Part shown: one piece after another, positions 39,016 through 53,299 of the stretch | Layout: the number at the start of each line of letters is the position of its first letter | Position numbering within the stretch: the first letter of the stretch is position 1 | DNA from: Deinandra increscens subsp. villosa | Taxonomy: Eukaryota; Streptophyta; Magnoliopsida; Asterales; Asteraceae | Reading direction: 5' to 3' | Length of the DNA stretch: 64,000 bases | Assembly (NCBI GenBank): GCA_039602395.1 | Contig: JBCNJP010000006.1 | Location: 16,232,952 to 16,296,951, forward strand | The notes under the pieces: generated by a model | Databases searched by the model: none | Seen by the model: the letters and a program-made list of their open reading frames with translations, nothing else | What the model was told of the DNA's origin: nothing | Position numbers and translations under genes: made by a program

Positions 39016-42000
39016 CCAATAATGTGTGTTTAGGGGAAATGAGGGTCAGTTGGGACAAATGAGTCCCAATAAGGTGTGTATGTAACCAAAAATTTGTGTT
39101 TAGGACCAATGATGGCCCAATAAGGTGTGTTTAGGGGCAATGAGGGTCAGTTGGAACCAATGAGTCCCAATAAGGTGTGTATGTAACCAATAAGTTGTGT
39201 TTAGGACTAATGATGGCCAATAATATGTGTTTAGGGGAAATGAGAGTCAGTTGGGACCAATGAGTCACAATAAGGCGTATATGTAACCTATAAGTTGGGT
39301 TTAGAAACAATGATATCTCAATAAGGTGTGTTTATTGGCAATGAGTGTCAGTTGGGACCAATGAGTCCGAATAAGGTGTGTATATAACCAATAAGCCGAT
39401 TTTGGACTAATGATGTCCCAATAAGGTGTGTTTAGGGGCAATGAGGGTTAGTTGGGACCAATGAGTCCCAGTAAACTGTGTATATAACCAATAAGTCATG
39501 TTTAAGAAAAATGATGGCCCAATAATGTGTGTTTAGGGGAAATGAGGGTCAGTTGGGACAAATGAGTCCCAATAAGGTGTATATGTAACCAAAAATTTGT
39601 GTTTAGGACCAATGATGGCCCAATAAGGTGTGTTTAGGGGCAATGAGGGTCAGTTGGAACCAATGAGTCCCAATAAGGTGTGTATGTAACCAATAAGTTG
39701 TGTGTTAGGACTAATGATGGCCCAATAAGTTGTGTTTAGGGGCAATGAGGGTCAGTTAGGACCAATGAGTCCCAATAAGGTGTGTATATAACAAATAAGC
39801 ATGTTTAGGACCAATAATGGCCCAATAAGGTGTGTTTAGGGGAAATGAGGGTCAGTTGGGACAAATGAGTCTAATAAGGTGTGTATGTAACCAAATATGT
39901 TGTGTTTAGGACCAATGATTGCCCAATAAGGTGTGTTTAGGGGCAATGAGGGTTAGTTGGGATCAATGAGTCCCAATAAGGTGTGTATGTAACCAATAAG
40001 TTGTGTTTAGGACTAATGATGGCCCAATAAGTTGGTTTATGGGCAATGAGGGTCAGTTAGGACCAATGAGTCCCAATAAGGTGTGTATATAACAAATAAG
40101 CATGTTTAGGACCAATAATGGCCCAATAAGGTGGGTCTAGGGGCAATGAGGCTTAGTTGGGACCAATGAGTCCCAATAAGGTATGTAAGTAACCAATAAG
40201 TTTTGTTTAGAACCAATGATGGTCCAATAAGGTGTGTTTAGGGGAAATCGGGGTCAGTTGGGACCAATGAGTCCCAATAAGGTGTGTATGTAACCAATAA
40301 GTTGTGTTTAGGACCAATTATGGCCCAATAAGGTGTGTTTAGGGAAATAAGGGTCAGTTGGGACCAATGAGTCCCAATAAGGTATGTATGTAACCAATAA
40401 GTTGTGTTTAGGACCAATGATGGCCTAATAAGGTGTGTTTAGGGGAAATAGGGTCAGTTGGGACCAATGAGTCCCAATAAGGTGAGTATGTAACCAATAA
40501 GTTTTGTTTAGGACTAATGATGGCCCAATATGGTGTTCTTAGGGGAAACGAGGGTCATTTGGGACCAATGAGTTCCAATAAGGTGTGTATATAACCAATA
40601 AGTTGTGTTTAGGATAAATGATGGCCCAATAAGGTGGGTCTAGGGGCAATGAGGGTCAGTTGGGACCAATGAGTCCCAATAAGGTAAGTATGTAACCAAT
40701 AACTTGTGTTTAGGACTAATGATGGCCCAATAAGTTGTGTTTAGGGGATATAGAGTCAGCTAGGACCAATGAGTCCCAATAAGGTGAGTATCTAACCAAT
40801 AAGTTTTGTTTAGGACCAATGATGTCCCAATAAGGTGTTCTTAGGGGAAATGAGGGTCATTTGGGACCAATGAGTCCCAATAAGGTGTGTATATAACCAA
40901 TAAGTTGTGTTTAGGAACAATGATGGCCCAATAATGTGTGTTTAGGGGAAATGAGGGTCAGTTGGGATCAATGAGTCCTAATAAGGTGTGTATGTAACCA
41001 ATAAGTTGTGTTTAGGAACAATGATGGCCTAATAAGGTGTGTTTAAGGGAAATAGGGTCAGTTGGGACCAATGAGTCCCAATAAGGTGAGTATGTAACCA
41101 ATAAGTTTTGTTTAGGACTAATGATGGCCGAATAAGGTGTTCTTAGGGGAAATGAGGGTCATTTGGGACCAATGAGTTCCAATAAGGTGTGTATATAACC
41201 AATAAGTTGTGTTTAGGACAAATGATGGCCCAATAAGGTGGGTCTAGGGGCAATGAGGGTCAGTTGGGACCAATGAGTCCCAATAAGGTAAGTATGTAAC
41301 CAATAACTTGTGTTTAGGACCAATGATGGCCCAATAAGTTGTGTTTAGGGGAAATAGAGTCAGTTGGGACCAATGAGTCCCAATAAGGTGAGTATGTAAC
41401 CAATAAGTTTTGTTTAGGACCAATGATGGCCCAATAAGGTGTTCTTAGGGGAAATGAGGGTCATTTGGGACCAATGAGTCCCAATAAGGTGTGTATATAA
41501 CCAATAAGTTGTGTTTAGAAACAATGATGGCCCAATAATGTGTGTTTAGGGGAAATGAGGGTCAGTTGGGATCAATGAGTCCCAATAAGGTGTGTATGTA
41601 ACCAATAAGTTGTGTTTAGGAACAATGATGGCCAATAATATGTGTTTAGGGGAAATGAGAGTCAGTTGGGACCAATGAGTCACAATAAGGCGTATATGTA
41701 ACCTATAAGTTGGGTTTAGGAACAATGATATCTCAATAAGGTGTGTTTATTGGCAATGAGTGTCAGTTGGGACCAATGAGTCCGAATAAGGTGTGTATAT
41801 AACCAATAAGCCGGTTTTGGACTAATGATGTCACAATAAGGTGTGTTTAGGGGCAATGAGGGTTAGTTGGGACCAATGAGTCCCAGTAAACTGTGTATAT
41901 AACCAATAAGCATGTTTAAGAAAAATGATGGCCCAATAATGTGTGTTTAGGGGAAATGAGGGTCAGTTGGGACAAATGAGTCCCAATAAGGTGTATATGT

Positions 42001-45000
42001 AACCAAAAATTTGTGTTTAGGACCAATGATGGCCCAATAAGGTGTGTTTAGGGGCAATGAGGGTCAGTTGGAACCAATGAGTCCCAATAAGGTGTGTATG
42101 TAACCAATAAGTTGTGTTTAGGACTAATGATGGCCCAATAAGTTGGTTTAGGGGCAATGAGGGTCAGTTAGGACCAATGAGTCCCAATAAGGTGTGTATA
42201 TAACAAATAAGCATGTTTAGGACCAATAATGGCCCAATAAGGTGTGTTTAGGGGAAATGAGGGTCAGTTGGGACAAATGAGTCCTAATAAGGTGTGTATG
42301 TAACCAAATAATTTGTGTTTAGGACCAATGATTGCCCAATAAGGTGTGTTTAGGGGCAATGAGGGTTAGTTGGGATCAATGAGTCCCAATAAGGTGTGTA
42401 TGTAACCAATAAGTTGTGTTTAGGACTAATGATGGCCCAATAAGTTGGTTTATGGGCAATGAGGGTCAGTTAGGACCAATGAGTCCCAATAAGGTGTGTA
42501 TATAACAAATAAGCATGTTTAGGACCAATAATGGCCCAATAAGGTGGGTCTAGGGGCAATGAGGCTCAGTTGGGACCAATGAGTCCCAATAAGGTATGTA
42601 AGTAACCAATAAGTTTTGTTTAGAACCAATGATGGTCCAATAAGGTGTGTTTAGGGGAAATCAGGGTCAGTTGGGACCAATGAGTCCCAATAAGGTGTGT
42701 ATGTAACCAATAAGTTGTGTTTAGGACCAATGATGGCCCAATAAGGTGTGTTTAGGGGAAATAAGGGTCAGTTGGGACCAATGAGTCCCAATAAGGTATG
42801 TATGTAACCAATAAGTTGTGTTTAGGACAAATGATGGCCCAATAAGGTGGGTCTAAGGGCAATGAGGGTCAGTTGGGACCAATGAGTCCCAATAAGGTAA
42901 GTATGTAACCAATAACTTGTGTTTAGGACCAATGATGGCCCAATAAGTTGTGTTTAGGGGATATAGAGTCAGTTAGGACCAATGAGTCCCAATGAGGTGA
43001 GTATGTAACCAATAAGTTTTGTTTAGGACCAATGATGGCCCAATAAGGTGTTCTTAGGGGAAATGAGGGTCATTTGGGACCAATGAGTCCCAATAAGGTG
43101 TGTATATAACTAATAAGTTGTGTTTAGGAACAATGATGGCCCAATAATGTGTGTTTAGGGGAAATGAGGGTCAGTTGGGATCAATGAGTCCCAATAAGGT
43201 GTGTATGTAACCAATAAGTTGTGTTTAGGAACAATGATGGCCAATAATATGTGTTTAGGGGAAATGAGGGTCAGTTGGGACCAATAAGTCACAATAAGGC
43301 GTATATGTAACCTATAAGTTGTGTTTAGGAACAATGATATCTCAATAAGGTGTGTTTATTGGCAATGAGTGTCAGGTTGGGACCAATGAGTCCGAATAAG
43401 GTGTGTATATAACCAATAAGCCGGTTTTGGACTAATGATGGCCCAATAAGGTGTGTTTAGGGACAATGAGGGTTAGTTGGGACCAATGAGTCCCAATAAA
43501 CTGTGTATATAACCAATAAGCATGTTTAAGAAAAATGATGGCCCAATAATGTGTGTCTAGGGGAAATCAGAGTCAGTTGGGACAAATGAGTCCCAACAAG
43601 GTGTGTATGTAACCAAAAATTTGTGTTTAGGACCAATGATGGCCCAATAAGGTGTGTTTAGGGGCAATGAGGGTCAGGTGGAACCAATGAGTCCCAATAA
43701 GGTGTGTATGTAACCAATAAGTTGTGTTTAGGACTAATGATGGCCCAATAAGTTGGTTTAGGGGCAATGAGGGTCAGTTAGGACCAATGAGTCCCAATAA
43801 GGTGTGTATATAAAAAATAAGCATGTTTACGACCAATAATGGCCCAATAAGGTGTGTTTAGGGGAAATGAGGGTCAGTTGGGACAAATGAGTCTAATAAG
43901 GTGTGTATGTAACCAAATATTTGTGTTTAGGACCAATGATTGCCCAATAAGGTGTGTTTAGGGGCAATGAGGGTCAGTTGGGACCAATGAGTCCCAATAA
44001 GGTATGTAAGTAACCAATAAGTTTTGTTTAGAACCAATGATGGTCCAATAAGGTGTGTTTAGGGGAAATCAGGGTCAGTTGGGACCAATGAGTCCCAATA
44101 AGGTGTGTATGTAACCTATAAGTTTTGTTTAGGACCAATGATGGCCCAATAAGGTGTGTTTAGGGGAAATAAGGGTCAGTTGGGACCAATGAGTCCCAAT
44201 AAGGTATGTATGTAACCAATAAGTTGTGTTTAGGACCAATGATGGCCTAATAAGGTGTGTTTAGGGGAAATAGGGTCAGTTGGGACCAATGAGTCCCAAT
44301 AAGGTGAGTATCTAACCAATAAGTTTTGTTTAGGACTAATGATGGCCCAATAAGGTGTTCTTAGGGGAAATGTGGGTCATTTGGGACCAATGAGTTCCAA
44401 TAAGGTGTGTATATAACCAATAAGTTGTGTTTAGGACAAATGATGGCCCAATAAGGTGGGTCTAGGGGCAATGAGGGTCAGTTGGGACCAATGAGTCCCA
44501 ATAAGGTAAGTATGTAACCAATAACTTGTGTTTAGGACCAATGATGGCCCAATAAGTTGTGTTTATGGGAAATAGAGTCAGTTGGGACCAATGAGTCCCA
44601 ATAAGGTGAGTATGTAACCAATAAGTTTTGTTTAGGACAAATGATGGCCCAATAAGGTGTTCTTAGGGGAAATGAGGGTCATTTGGGACCAATGAGTCCC
44701 AATAAGGTGTGTATATAACCAATAAGTTGTGTTTAGGAACAATGATGGCCCAATAATGTGTGTTTAGGGGAAATGAGGGTCAGTTGGGATCAATGAGTCC
44801 CAATAAGGTGTGTATGTAACCAATAAGTTGTGTTTAGGACTAATGATGGCCTAATAAGTTGGTTTATGGGCAATGAGGGTCGGTTAGGACCAATGAGTCC
44901 CAATAAGGTGTGTATATAACAAATAAGCATGTTTAGGACCAATAACGGCCCAATAAGGTGGGTCTAGGGGCAATGAGGGTCAGTTGGGACCAATGAGTCC

Positions 45001-45251
45001 CAATAAGGTATGTAAGTAACCAATAAGTTTTGTTTAGAACCAATGATGGTCCAATAAGGTGTGTTTAGGGGAAATCAGGGTCAGTTGGGACCAATGAGTC
45101 CCAATAAGGTGTGTATGTAACCAATAAGTTGTGTTTAGGACCAATGATGGCCCAATAAGGTATGTTTAGGGAAATAAGGGTCAGTTGGGACCAATGAGTC
45201 CCAATAAGGTATGTATGTAACCAATAAGTTGTGTTTAGGATCAATGATGGC
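39016..45251 (-). repeat. Satellite array, reverse orientation, older mixed part
   Basis: The same monomer as on the left, now read as GGTGTGTTTAGGGG on the plus strand (about 62 copies). Diagnostic variants such as the one with TTTATTGGCAATGAGTGTCA recur at about 39341, 41756 and 43365, giving shifts of 2415 bp (24 monomers) and 1609 bp (16 monomers). The same GCCAATAAAC variant occurs on the left arm near 28361. Odd merged forms appear (ACCAAATATGTTGTG at about 39891, ACCAAATAATTTGTG at about 42303). No gene is seen. Confidence 0.97.
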
Positions 45252-48200
45252 CTAATAAGGTGTGTTTAGGGGAAATAGGGTCAGTTGGGACCAATGAGTC
45301 CCAATAAGGTGAGTATGTAACCAATAAGTTTTGTTTAGGACTAACGATGGCCCAATAAGGTGTTCTTAGGGGAAACGAGGGTCATTTGGGACCAATGAGT
45401 TCCAATAAGGTGTGTATATAACCAATAAGTTGTGTTTAGGACAAATGATGGCCCAATAAGGTGGGTCTAGGGGCAATGAGGGTCAGTTGGGACCAATGAG
45501 TCCCAATAAGGTATGTATGTAACCAATAAGTTGTGTTTAGGACCAATGATGGCCTAATAAGGTGTGTTTAGGGGAAATAGGGTCAGTTGGGACCAATGAG
45601 TCCCAATAAGGTGATGTATGTAACCAATAAGTTTTGTTTAGGACTAATGATGGCCCAATAAGGTGTGTCTTAGGGGAAATGAGGGTCATTTGGGACCAAT
45701 GAGTTCCAATAAGGTGTGTATATAACCAATAAGTTGTGTTTAGGACAAATGATGGCCCAATAAGGTGGGTCTAGGGGCAATGAGGGTCAGTTGGGACCAA
45801 TGAGTCCCAATAAGGTAAGTATGTAACCAATAACTTGTGTTTAGGACCAATGATGGCCCAATAAGGTGTGTTTAGGGGAAATAGAGTCAGTTGGGACCAA
45901 TGAGTCCCAATAAGGTGAGTATGTAACCAATAAGTTTTGTTTAGGACTAATGATGGCCCAATAAGGTGTTCTTAGGGGAAATGAGGGTCATTTGGGACCA
46001 ATGAGTTCCAATAAGGTGTGTATATAACCAATAAGTTGTGTTTAGGACAAATGATGGCCCAATAAGGTGGGTCTAGGGGCAATGAGGGTCAGTTGGGACC
46101 AATGAGTCCCAATAAGGTAAGTATGTAACCAATAACTTGTGTTTAGGACCAATGATGGCCCAATAAGTTGTGTTTAGGGGAAATAGAGTCAGTTGGGACC
46201 AATGAGTCCCAATAAGGTGAGTATGTAACCAATAAGTTTTGTTTAGGACCAATGATGGCCCAATAAGGTGTTCTTAGGGGAAATGAGGGTCATTTGGGAC
46301 CAATGAGTCCCAATAAGGTGTGTATATAACCAATAAGTTGTGTTTAGGAACAATGATGGCCCAATAATGTGTGTTTAGGGGAAATGAGGGTCAGTTGGGA
46401 TCAATGAGTCCCAATAAGGTGTGTATGTAACCAATAAGTTGTGTTTAGGACTAATGATGGCCCAATAAGTTGGTTTATGGGCAATGAGGGTCAGTTAGGA
46501 CCAATGAGTCCCAATAAGGTGTGTATATAACAAATAAGCATGTTTAGGACCAATAACGGCCCAATAAGGTGGGTCTAGGGGCAATGAGGGTCAGTTGGGA
46601 CCAATGAGTCCCAATAAGGTATGTAAGTAACCAATAAGTTTTGTTTAGAACCAATGATGGTCCAATAAGGTGTGTTTAGGGGAAATCAGGGTCAGTTGGG
46701 ACCAATGAGTCCCAATAAGGTGTGTATGTAACCAATAAGTTGTGTTTAGGACCAATGATGGCCCAATAAGGTATGTTTAGGGAAATAAGGGTCAGTTGGG
46801 ACCAATGAGTCCCAATAAGGTATGTATGTAACCAATAAGTTGTGTTTAGGATCAATGATGGCCTAATAAGGTGTGTTTAGGGGAAATAGGGTCAGTTGGG
46901 ACCAATGAGTCCCAATAAGGTGAGTATGTAACCAATAAGTTTTGTTTAGGACTAACGATGGCCCAATAAGGTGTTCGTAGGGGAAACGAGGGTCATTTGG
47001 GACCAATGAGTTCCAATAAGGTGTGTATATAACCAATAAGTTGTGTTTAGGACAAATGATGGCCCAATAAGGTGGGTCTAGGGGCAATGAGGGTCAGTTG
47101 GGACCAATGAGTCCCAATAAGGTATGTATGTAACCAATAAGTTGTGTTTAGGACCAATGATTGCCTAATAAGGTGTGTTTAGGGGAAATAGGGTCAGTTG
47201 GGACCAATGAGTCCCAATAAGGTGAGTATCTAACCAATAAGTTTTGTTTAGGACTAATGATGGCCCAATAAGGTGTGTCTTAGGGGAAATGTGGGTCATT
47301 TGGGACCAATGAGTTCCAATAAGGTGTGTATATAACCAATAAGTTGTGTTTAGGACAAATGATGGCCCAATAAGGTGGGTCTAGGGGCAATGAGGGTCAG
47401 TTGGGACCAATGAGTCCCAATAAGGTAAGTATGTAACCAATAACTTGTGTTTAGGACCAATGATGGCCCAATAAGTTGTGTTTATGGGAAATAGAGTCAG
47501 TTGGGACCAATGAGTCCCAATAAGGTGAGTATGTTACCAATAAGTTTTGTTTAGGACAAATGATGGCCCAATAAGGTGTTCTTCGGGGAAATGAGGGTCA
47601 TTTGGGACCAATGAGTCCCAATAAGGTGTGTATATAACCAATAAGTTGTGTTTAGGACAAATGATGGCCCAATAAGGTGGGTCTAGGGGCAATGAGGGTC
47701 AGTTGGGACCAATGAGTCCCAATAAGGTAAGTATGTAACCAATAACTTGTGTTTAGGACCAATGATGGCCCAATAAGTTGTGTTTATGGGAAATAGAGTC
47801 AGTTGGGACCAATGAGTCCCAATAAGGTGAGTATGTTACCAATAAGTTTTGTTTAGGACAAATGATGGCCCAATAAGGTGTTCTTAGGGGAAATGAGGGT
47901 CATTTGGGACCAATGAGTCCCAATAAGGTGTGTATATAACCAATAAGTTGTGTTTAGGAACAATGATGGCCCAATAATGTGTGTTTAGGGGAAATGAGGG
48001 TCAGTTGGGATCAATGAGTCCCAATAAGGTGTGTATGTAACCAATAAGTTGTGTTTAGGACTAATGATGGCCCAATAAGTTGGTTTATGGGCAATGAGGG
48101 TCAGTTAGGACCAATGAGTCCCAATAAGGTGTGTATATAACAAATAAGCATGTTTAGGACCAATAACGGCCCAATAAGGTGGGTCTAGGGGCAATGAGGG

Positions 48201-51200
48201 TCAGTTGGGACCAATGAGTCCCAATAAGGTATGTAAGTAACCAATAAGTTTTGTTTAGAACCAATGATGGTCCAATAAGGTGTGTTTAGGGGAAATCAGG
48301 GTCAGTTGGGACCAATGAGTCCCAATAAGGTGTGTATGTAACCAATAAGTTGTGTTTAGGACCAATGATGGCCCAATAAGGTATGTTTAGGGAAATAAGG
48401 GTCAGTTGGGACCAATGAGTCCCAATAAGGTATGTATGTAACCAATAAGTTGTGTTTAGGATCAATGATGGCCTAATAAGGTGTGTTTAGGGGAAATAGG
48501 GTCAGTTGGGACCAATGAGTCCCAATAAGGTGAGTATGTAACCAATAAGTTTTGTTTAGGACTAACGATGGCCCAATAAGGTGTTCGTAGGGGAAACGAG
48601 GGTCATTTGGGACCAATGAGTTCCAATAAGGTGTGTATATAACCAATAAGTTGTGTTTAGGACAAATGATGGCCCAATAAGGTGGGTCTAGGGGCAATGA
48701 GGGTCAGTTGGGACCAATGAGTCCCAATAAGGTATGTATGTAACCAATAAGTTGTGTTTAGGACCAATGATTGCCTAATAAGGTGTGTTTAGGGGAAATA
48801 GGGTCAGTTGGGACCAATGAGTCCCAATAAGGTGAGTATCTAACCAATAAGTTTTGTTTAGGACTAATGATGGCCCAATAAGGTGTTCTTAGGGGAAATG
48901 TGGGTCATTTGGGACCAATGAGTTCCAATAAGGTGTGTATATAACCAATAAGTTGTGTTTAGGACAAATGATGGCCCAATAAGGTGGGTCTAGGGGCAAT
49001 GAGGGTCAGTTGGGACCAATGAGTCCCAATAAGGTAAGTATGTAACCAATAACTTGTGTTTAGGACCAATGATGGCCCAATAAGTTGTGTTTATGGGAAA
49101 TAGAGTCAGTTGGGACCAATGAGTCCCAATAAGGTGAGTATGTTACCAATAAGTTTTGTTTAGGACAAATGATGGCCCAATAAGGTGTTCTTAGGGGAAA
49201 TGAGGGTCATTTGGGACCAATGAGTCCCAATAAGGTGTGTATATAACCAATAAGTTGTGTTTAGGACAAATGATGGCCCAATAAGGTGGGTCTAGGGGCA
49301 ATGAGGGTCAGTTGGGACCAATGAGTCCCAATAAGGTAAGTATGTAACCAATAACTTGTGTTTAGGACCAATGATGGCCCAATAAGTTGTGTTTATGGGA
49401 AATAGAGTCAGTTGGGACCAATGAGTCCCAATAAGGTGAGTATGTTACCAATAAGTTTTGTTTAGGACAAATGATGGCCCAATAAGGTGTTCTTAGGGGA
49501 AATGAGGGTCATTTGGGACCAATGAGTCCCAATAAGGTGTGTATATAACCAATAAGTTGTGTTTAGGAACAATGATGGCCCAATAATGTGTGTTTAGGGG
49601 AAATGAGGGTCAGTTGGGATCAATGAGTCCCAATAAGGTGTGTATGTAACCAATAAGTTGTGTTTAGGACTAATGATGGCCCAATAAGTTGGTTTATGGG
49701 CAATGAGGGTCAGTTAGGACCAATGAGTCCCAATAAGGTGTGTATATAACAAATAAGCATGTTTAGGACCAATAACGGCCCAATAAGGTGGGTCTAGGGG
49801 CAATGAGGGTCAGTTGGGACCAATGAGTCCCAATAAGGTATGTAAGTAACCAATAAGTTTTGTTTAGAACCAATGATGGTCCAATAAGGTGTGTTTAGGG
49901 GAAATCAGGGTCAGTTGGGACCAATGAGTCCCAATAAGGTGTGTATGTAACCAATAAGTTGTGTTTAGGACCAATGATGGCCCAATAAGGTATGTTTAGG
50001 GAAATAAGGGTCAGTTGGGACCAATGAGTCCCAATAAGGTATGTATGTAACCAATAAGTTGTGTTTAGGATCAATGATGGCCTAATAAGGTGTGTTTAGG
50101 GGAAATAGGGTCAGTTGGGACCAATGAGTCCCAATAAGGTGAGTATGTAACCAATAAGTTTTGTTTAGGACTAACGATGGCCCAATAAGGTGTTCGTAGG
50201 GGAAACGAGGGTCATTTGGGACCAATGAGTTCCAATAAGGTGTGTATATAACCAATAAGTTGTGTTTAGGACAAATGATGGCCCAATAAGGTGGGTCTAG
50301 GGGCAATGAGGGTCAGTTGGGACCAATGAGTCCCAATAAGGTATGTATGTAACCAATAAGTTGTGTTTAGGACCAATGATTGCCTAATAAGGTGTGTTTA
50401 GGGGAAATAGGGTCAGTTGGGACCAATGAGTCCCAATAAGGTGAGTATCTAACCAATAAGTTTTGTTTAGGACTAATGATGGCCCAATAAGGTGTTCTTA
50501 GGGGAAATGTGGGTCATTTGGGACCAATGAGTTCCAATAAGGTGTGTATATAACCAATAAGTTGTGTTTAGGACAAATGATGGCCCAATAAGGTGGGTCT
50601 AGGGGCAATGAGGGTCAGTTGGGACCAATGAGTCCCAATAAGGTAAGTATGTAACCAATAACTTGTGTTTAGGACCAATGATGGCCCAATAAGTTGTGTT
50701 TATGGGAAATAGAGTCAGTTGGGACCAATGAGTCCCAATAAGGTGAGTATGTTACCAATAAGTTTTGTTTAGGACAAATGATGGCCCAATAAGGTGTTCT
50801 TCGGGGAAATGAGGGTCATTTGGGACCAATGAGTCCCAATAAGGTGTGTATATAACCAATAAGTTGTGTTTAGGACAAATGATGGCCCAATAAGGTGGGT
50901 CTAGGGGCAATGAGGGTCAGTTGGGACCAATGAGTCCCAATAAGGTAAGTATGTAACCAATAACTTGTGTTTAGGACCAATGATGGCCCAATAAGTTGTG
51001 TTTATGGGAAATAGAGTCAGTTGGGACCAATGAGTCCCAATAAGGTGAGTATGTTACCAATAAGTTTTGTTTAGGACAAATGATGGCCCAATAAGGTGTT
51101 CTTAGGGGAAATGAGGGTCATTTGGGACCAATGAGTCCCAATAAGGTGTGTATATAACCAATAAGTTGTGTTTAGGAACAATGATGGCCCAATAATGTGT

Positions 51201-53299
51201 GTTTAGGGGAAATGAGGGTCAGTTGGGATCAATGAGTCCCAATAAGGTGTGTATGTAACCAATAAGTTGTGTTTAGGACTAATGATGGCCCAATAAGTTG
51301 GTTTATGGGCAATGAGGGTCAGTTAGGACCAATGAGTCCCAATAAGGTGTGTATATAACAAATAAGCATGTTTAGGACCAATAACGGCCCAATAAGGTGG
51401 GTCTAGGGGCAATGAGGGTCAGTTGGGACCAATGAGTCCCAATAAGGTATGTAAGTAACCAATAAGTTTTGTTTAGAACCAATGATGGTCCAATAAGGTG
51501 TGTTTAGGGGAAATCAGGGTCAGTTGGGACCAATGAGTCCCAATAAGGTGTGTATGTAACCAATAAGTTGTGTTTAGGACCAATGATGGCCCAATAAGGT
51601 ATGTTTAGGGAAATAAGGGTCAGTTGGGACCAATGAGTCCCAATAAGGTATGTATGTAACCAATAAGTTGTGTTTAGGATCAATGATGGCCTAATAAGGT
51701 GTGTTTAGGGGAAATAGGGTCAGTTGGGACCAATGAGTCCCAATAAGGTGAGTATGTAACCAATAAGTTTTGTTTAGGACTAACGATGGCCCAATAAGGT
51801 GTTCGTAGGGGAAACGAGGGTCATTTGGGACCAATGAGTTCCAATAAGGTGTGTATATAACCAATAAGTTGTGTTTAGGACAAATGATGGCCCAATAAGG
51901 TGGGTCTAGGGGCAATGAGGGTCAGTTGGGACCAATGAGTCCCAATAAGGTATGTATGTAACCAATAAGTTGTGTTTAGGACCAATGATTGCCTAATAAG
52001 GTGTGTTTAGGGGAAATAGGGTCAGTTGGGACCAATGAGTCCCAATAAGGTGAGTATCTAACCAATAAGTTTTGTTTAGGACTAATGATGGCCCAATAAG
52101 GTGTTCTTAGGGGAAATGTGGGTCATTTGGGACCAATGAGTTCCAATAAGGTGTGTATATAACCAATAAGTTGTGTTTAGGACAAATGATGGCCCAATAA
52201 GGTGGGTCTAGGGGCAATGAGGGTCAGTTGGGACCAATGAGTCCCAATAAGGTAAGTATGTAACCAATAACTTGTGTTTAGGACCAATGATGGCCCAATA
52301 AGTTGTGTTTATGGGAAATAGAGTCAGTTGGGACCAATGAGTCCCAATAAGGTGAGTATGTTACCAATAAGTTTTGTTTAGGACAAATGATGGCCCAATA
52401 AGGTGTTCTTCGGGGAAATGAGGGTCATTTGGGACCAATGAGTCCCAATAAGGTGTGTATATAACCAATAAGTTGTGTTTAGGACAAATGATGGCCCAAT
52501 AAGGTGGGTCTAGGGGCAATGAGGGTCAGTTGGGACCAATGAGTCCCAATAAGGTAAGTATGTAACCAATAACTTGTGTTTAGGACCAATGATGGCCCAA
52601 TAAGTTGTGTTTATGGGAAATAGAGTCAGTTGGGACCAATGAGTCCCAATAAGGTGAGTATGTTACCAATAAGTTTTGTTTAGGACAAATGATGGCCCAA
52701 TAAGGTGTTCTTAGGGGAAATGAGGGTCATTTGGGACCAATGAGTCCCAATAAGGTGTGTATATAACCAATAAGTTGTGTTTAGGAACAATGATGGCCCA
52801 ATAATGTGTGTTTAGGGGAAATGAGGGTCAGTTGGGATCAATGAGTCCCAATAAGGTGTGTATGTAACCAATAAGTTGTGTTTAGGACTAATGATGGCCC
52901 AATAAGTTGGTTTATGGGCAATGAGGGTCAGTTAGGACCAATGAGTCCCAATAAGGTGTGTATATAACAAATAAGCATGTTTAGGACCAATAACGGCCCA
53001 ATAAGGTGGGTCTAGGGGCAATGAGGGTCAGTTGGGACCAATGAGTCCCAATAAGGTATGTAAGTAACCAATAAGTTTTGTTTAGAACCAATGATGGTCC
53101 AATAAGGTGTGTTTAGGGGAAATCAGGGTCAGTTGGGACCAATGAGTCCCAATAAGGTGTGTATGTAACCAATAAGTTGTGTTTAGGACCAATGATGGCC
53201 CAATAAGGTATGTTTAGGGAAATAAGGGTCAGTTGGGACCAATGAGTCCCAATAAGGTATGTATGTAACCAATAAGTTGTGTTTAGGATCAATGATGGC
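45252..53299 (-). repeat. Higher-order repeat block: five 16-monomer units (1609-1611 bp)
   Basis: A landmark (TCAATGATGGCCTAATAAGG) recurs so that units begin at 45252, 46863, 48473, 50082 and 51691, with lengths 1611, 1610, 1609, 1609 and 1609. The last four are nearly identical; for example they share GTGTTCGTAGGGG where the 45252 unit has GTGTTCTTAGGGG. Extra bases at about 45614, 45669 and 47275 account for the longer units. A GTTCTTCGGGG variant is present at 47580, 50808 and 52408 but not at 49191. Each unit contains an inner 3-monomer (about 302 bp) block in two tandem copies. Near-identity implies very recent amplification or strong homogenisation. Confidence 0.93.
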
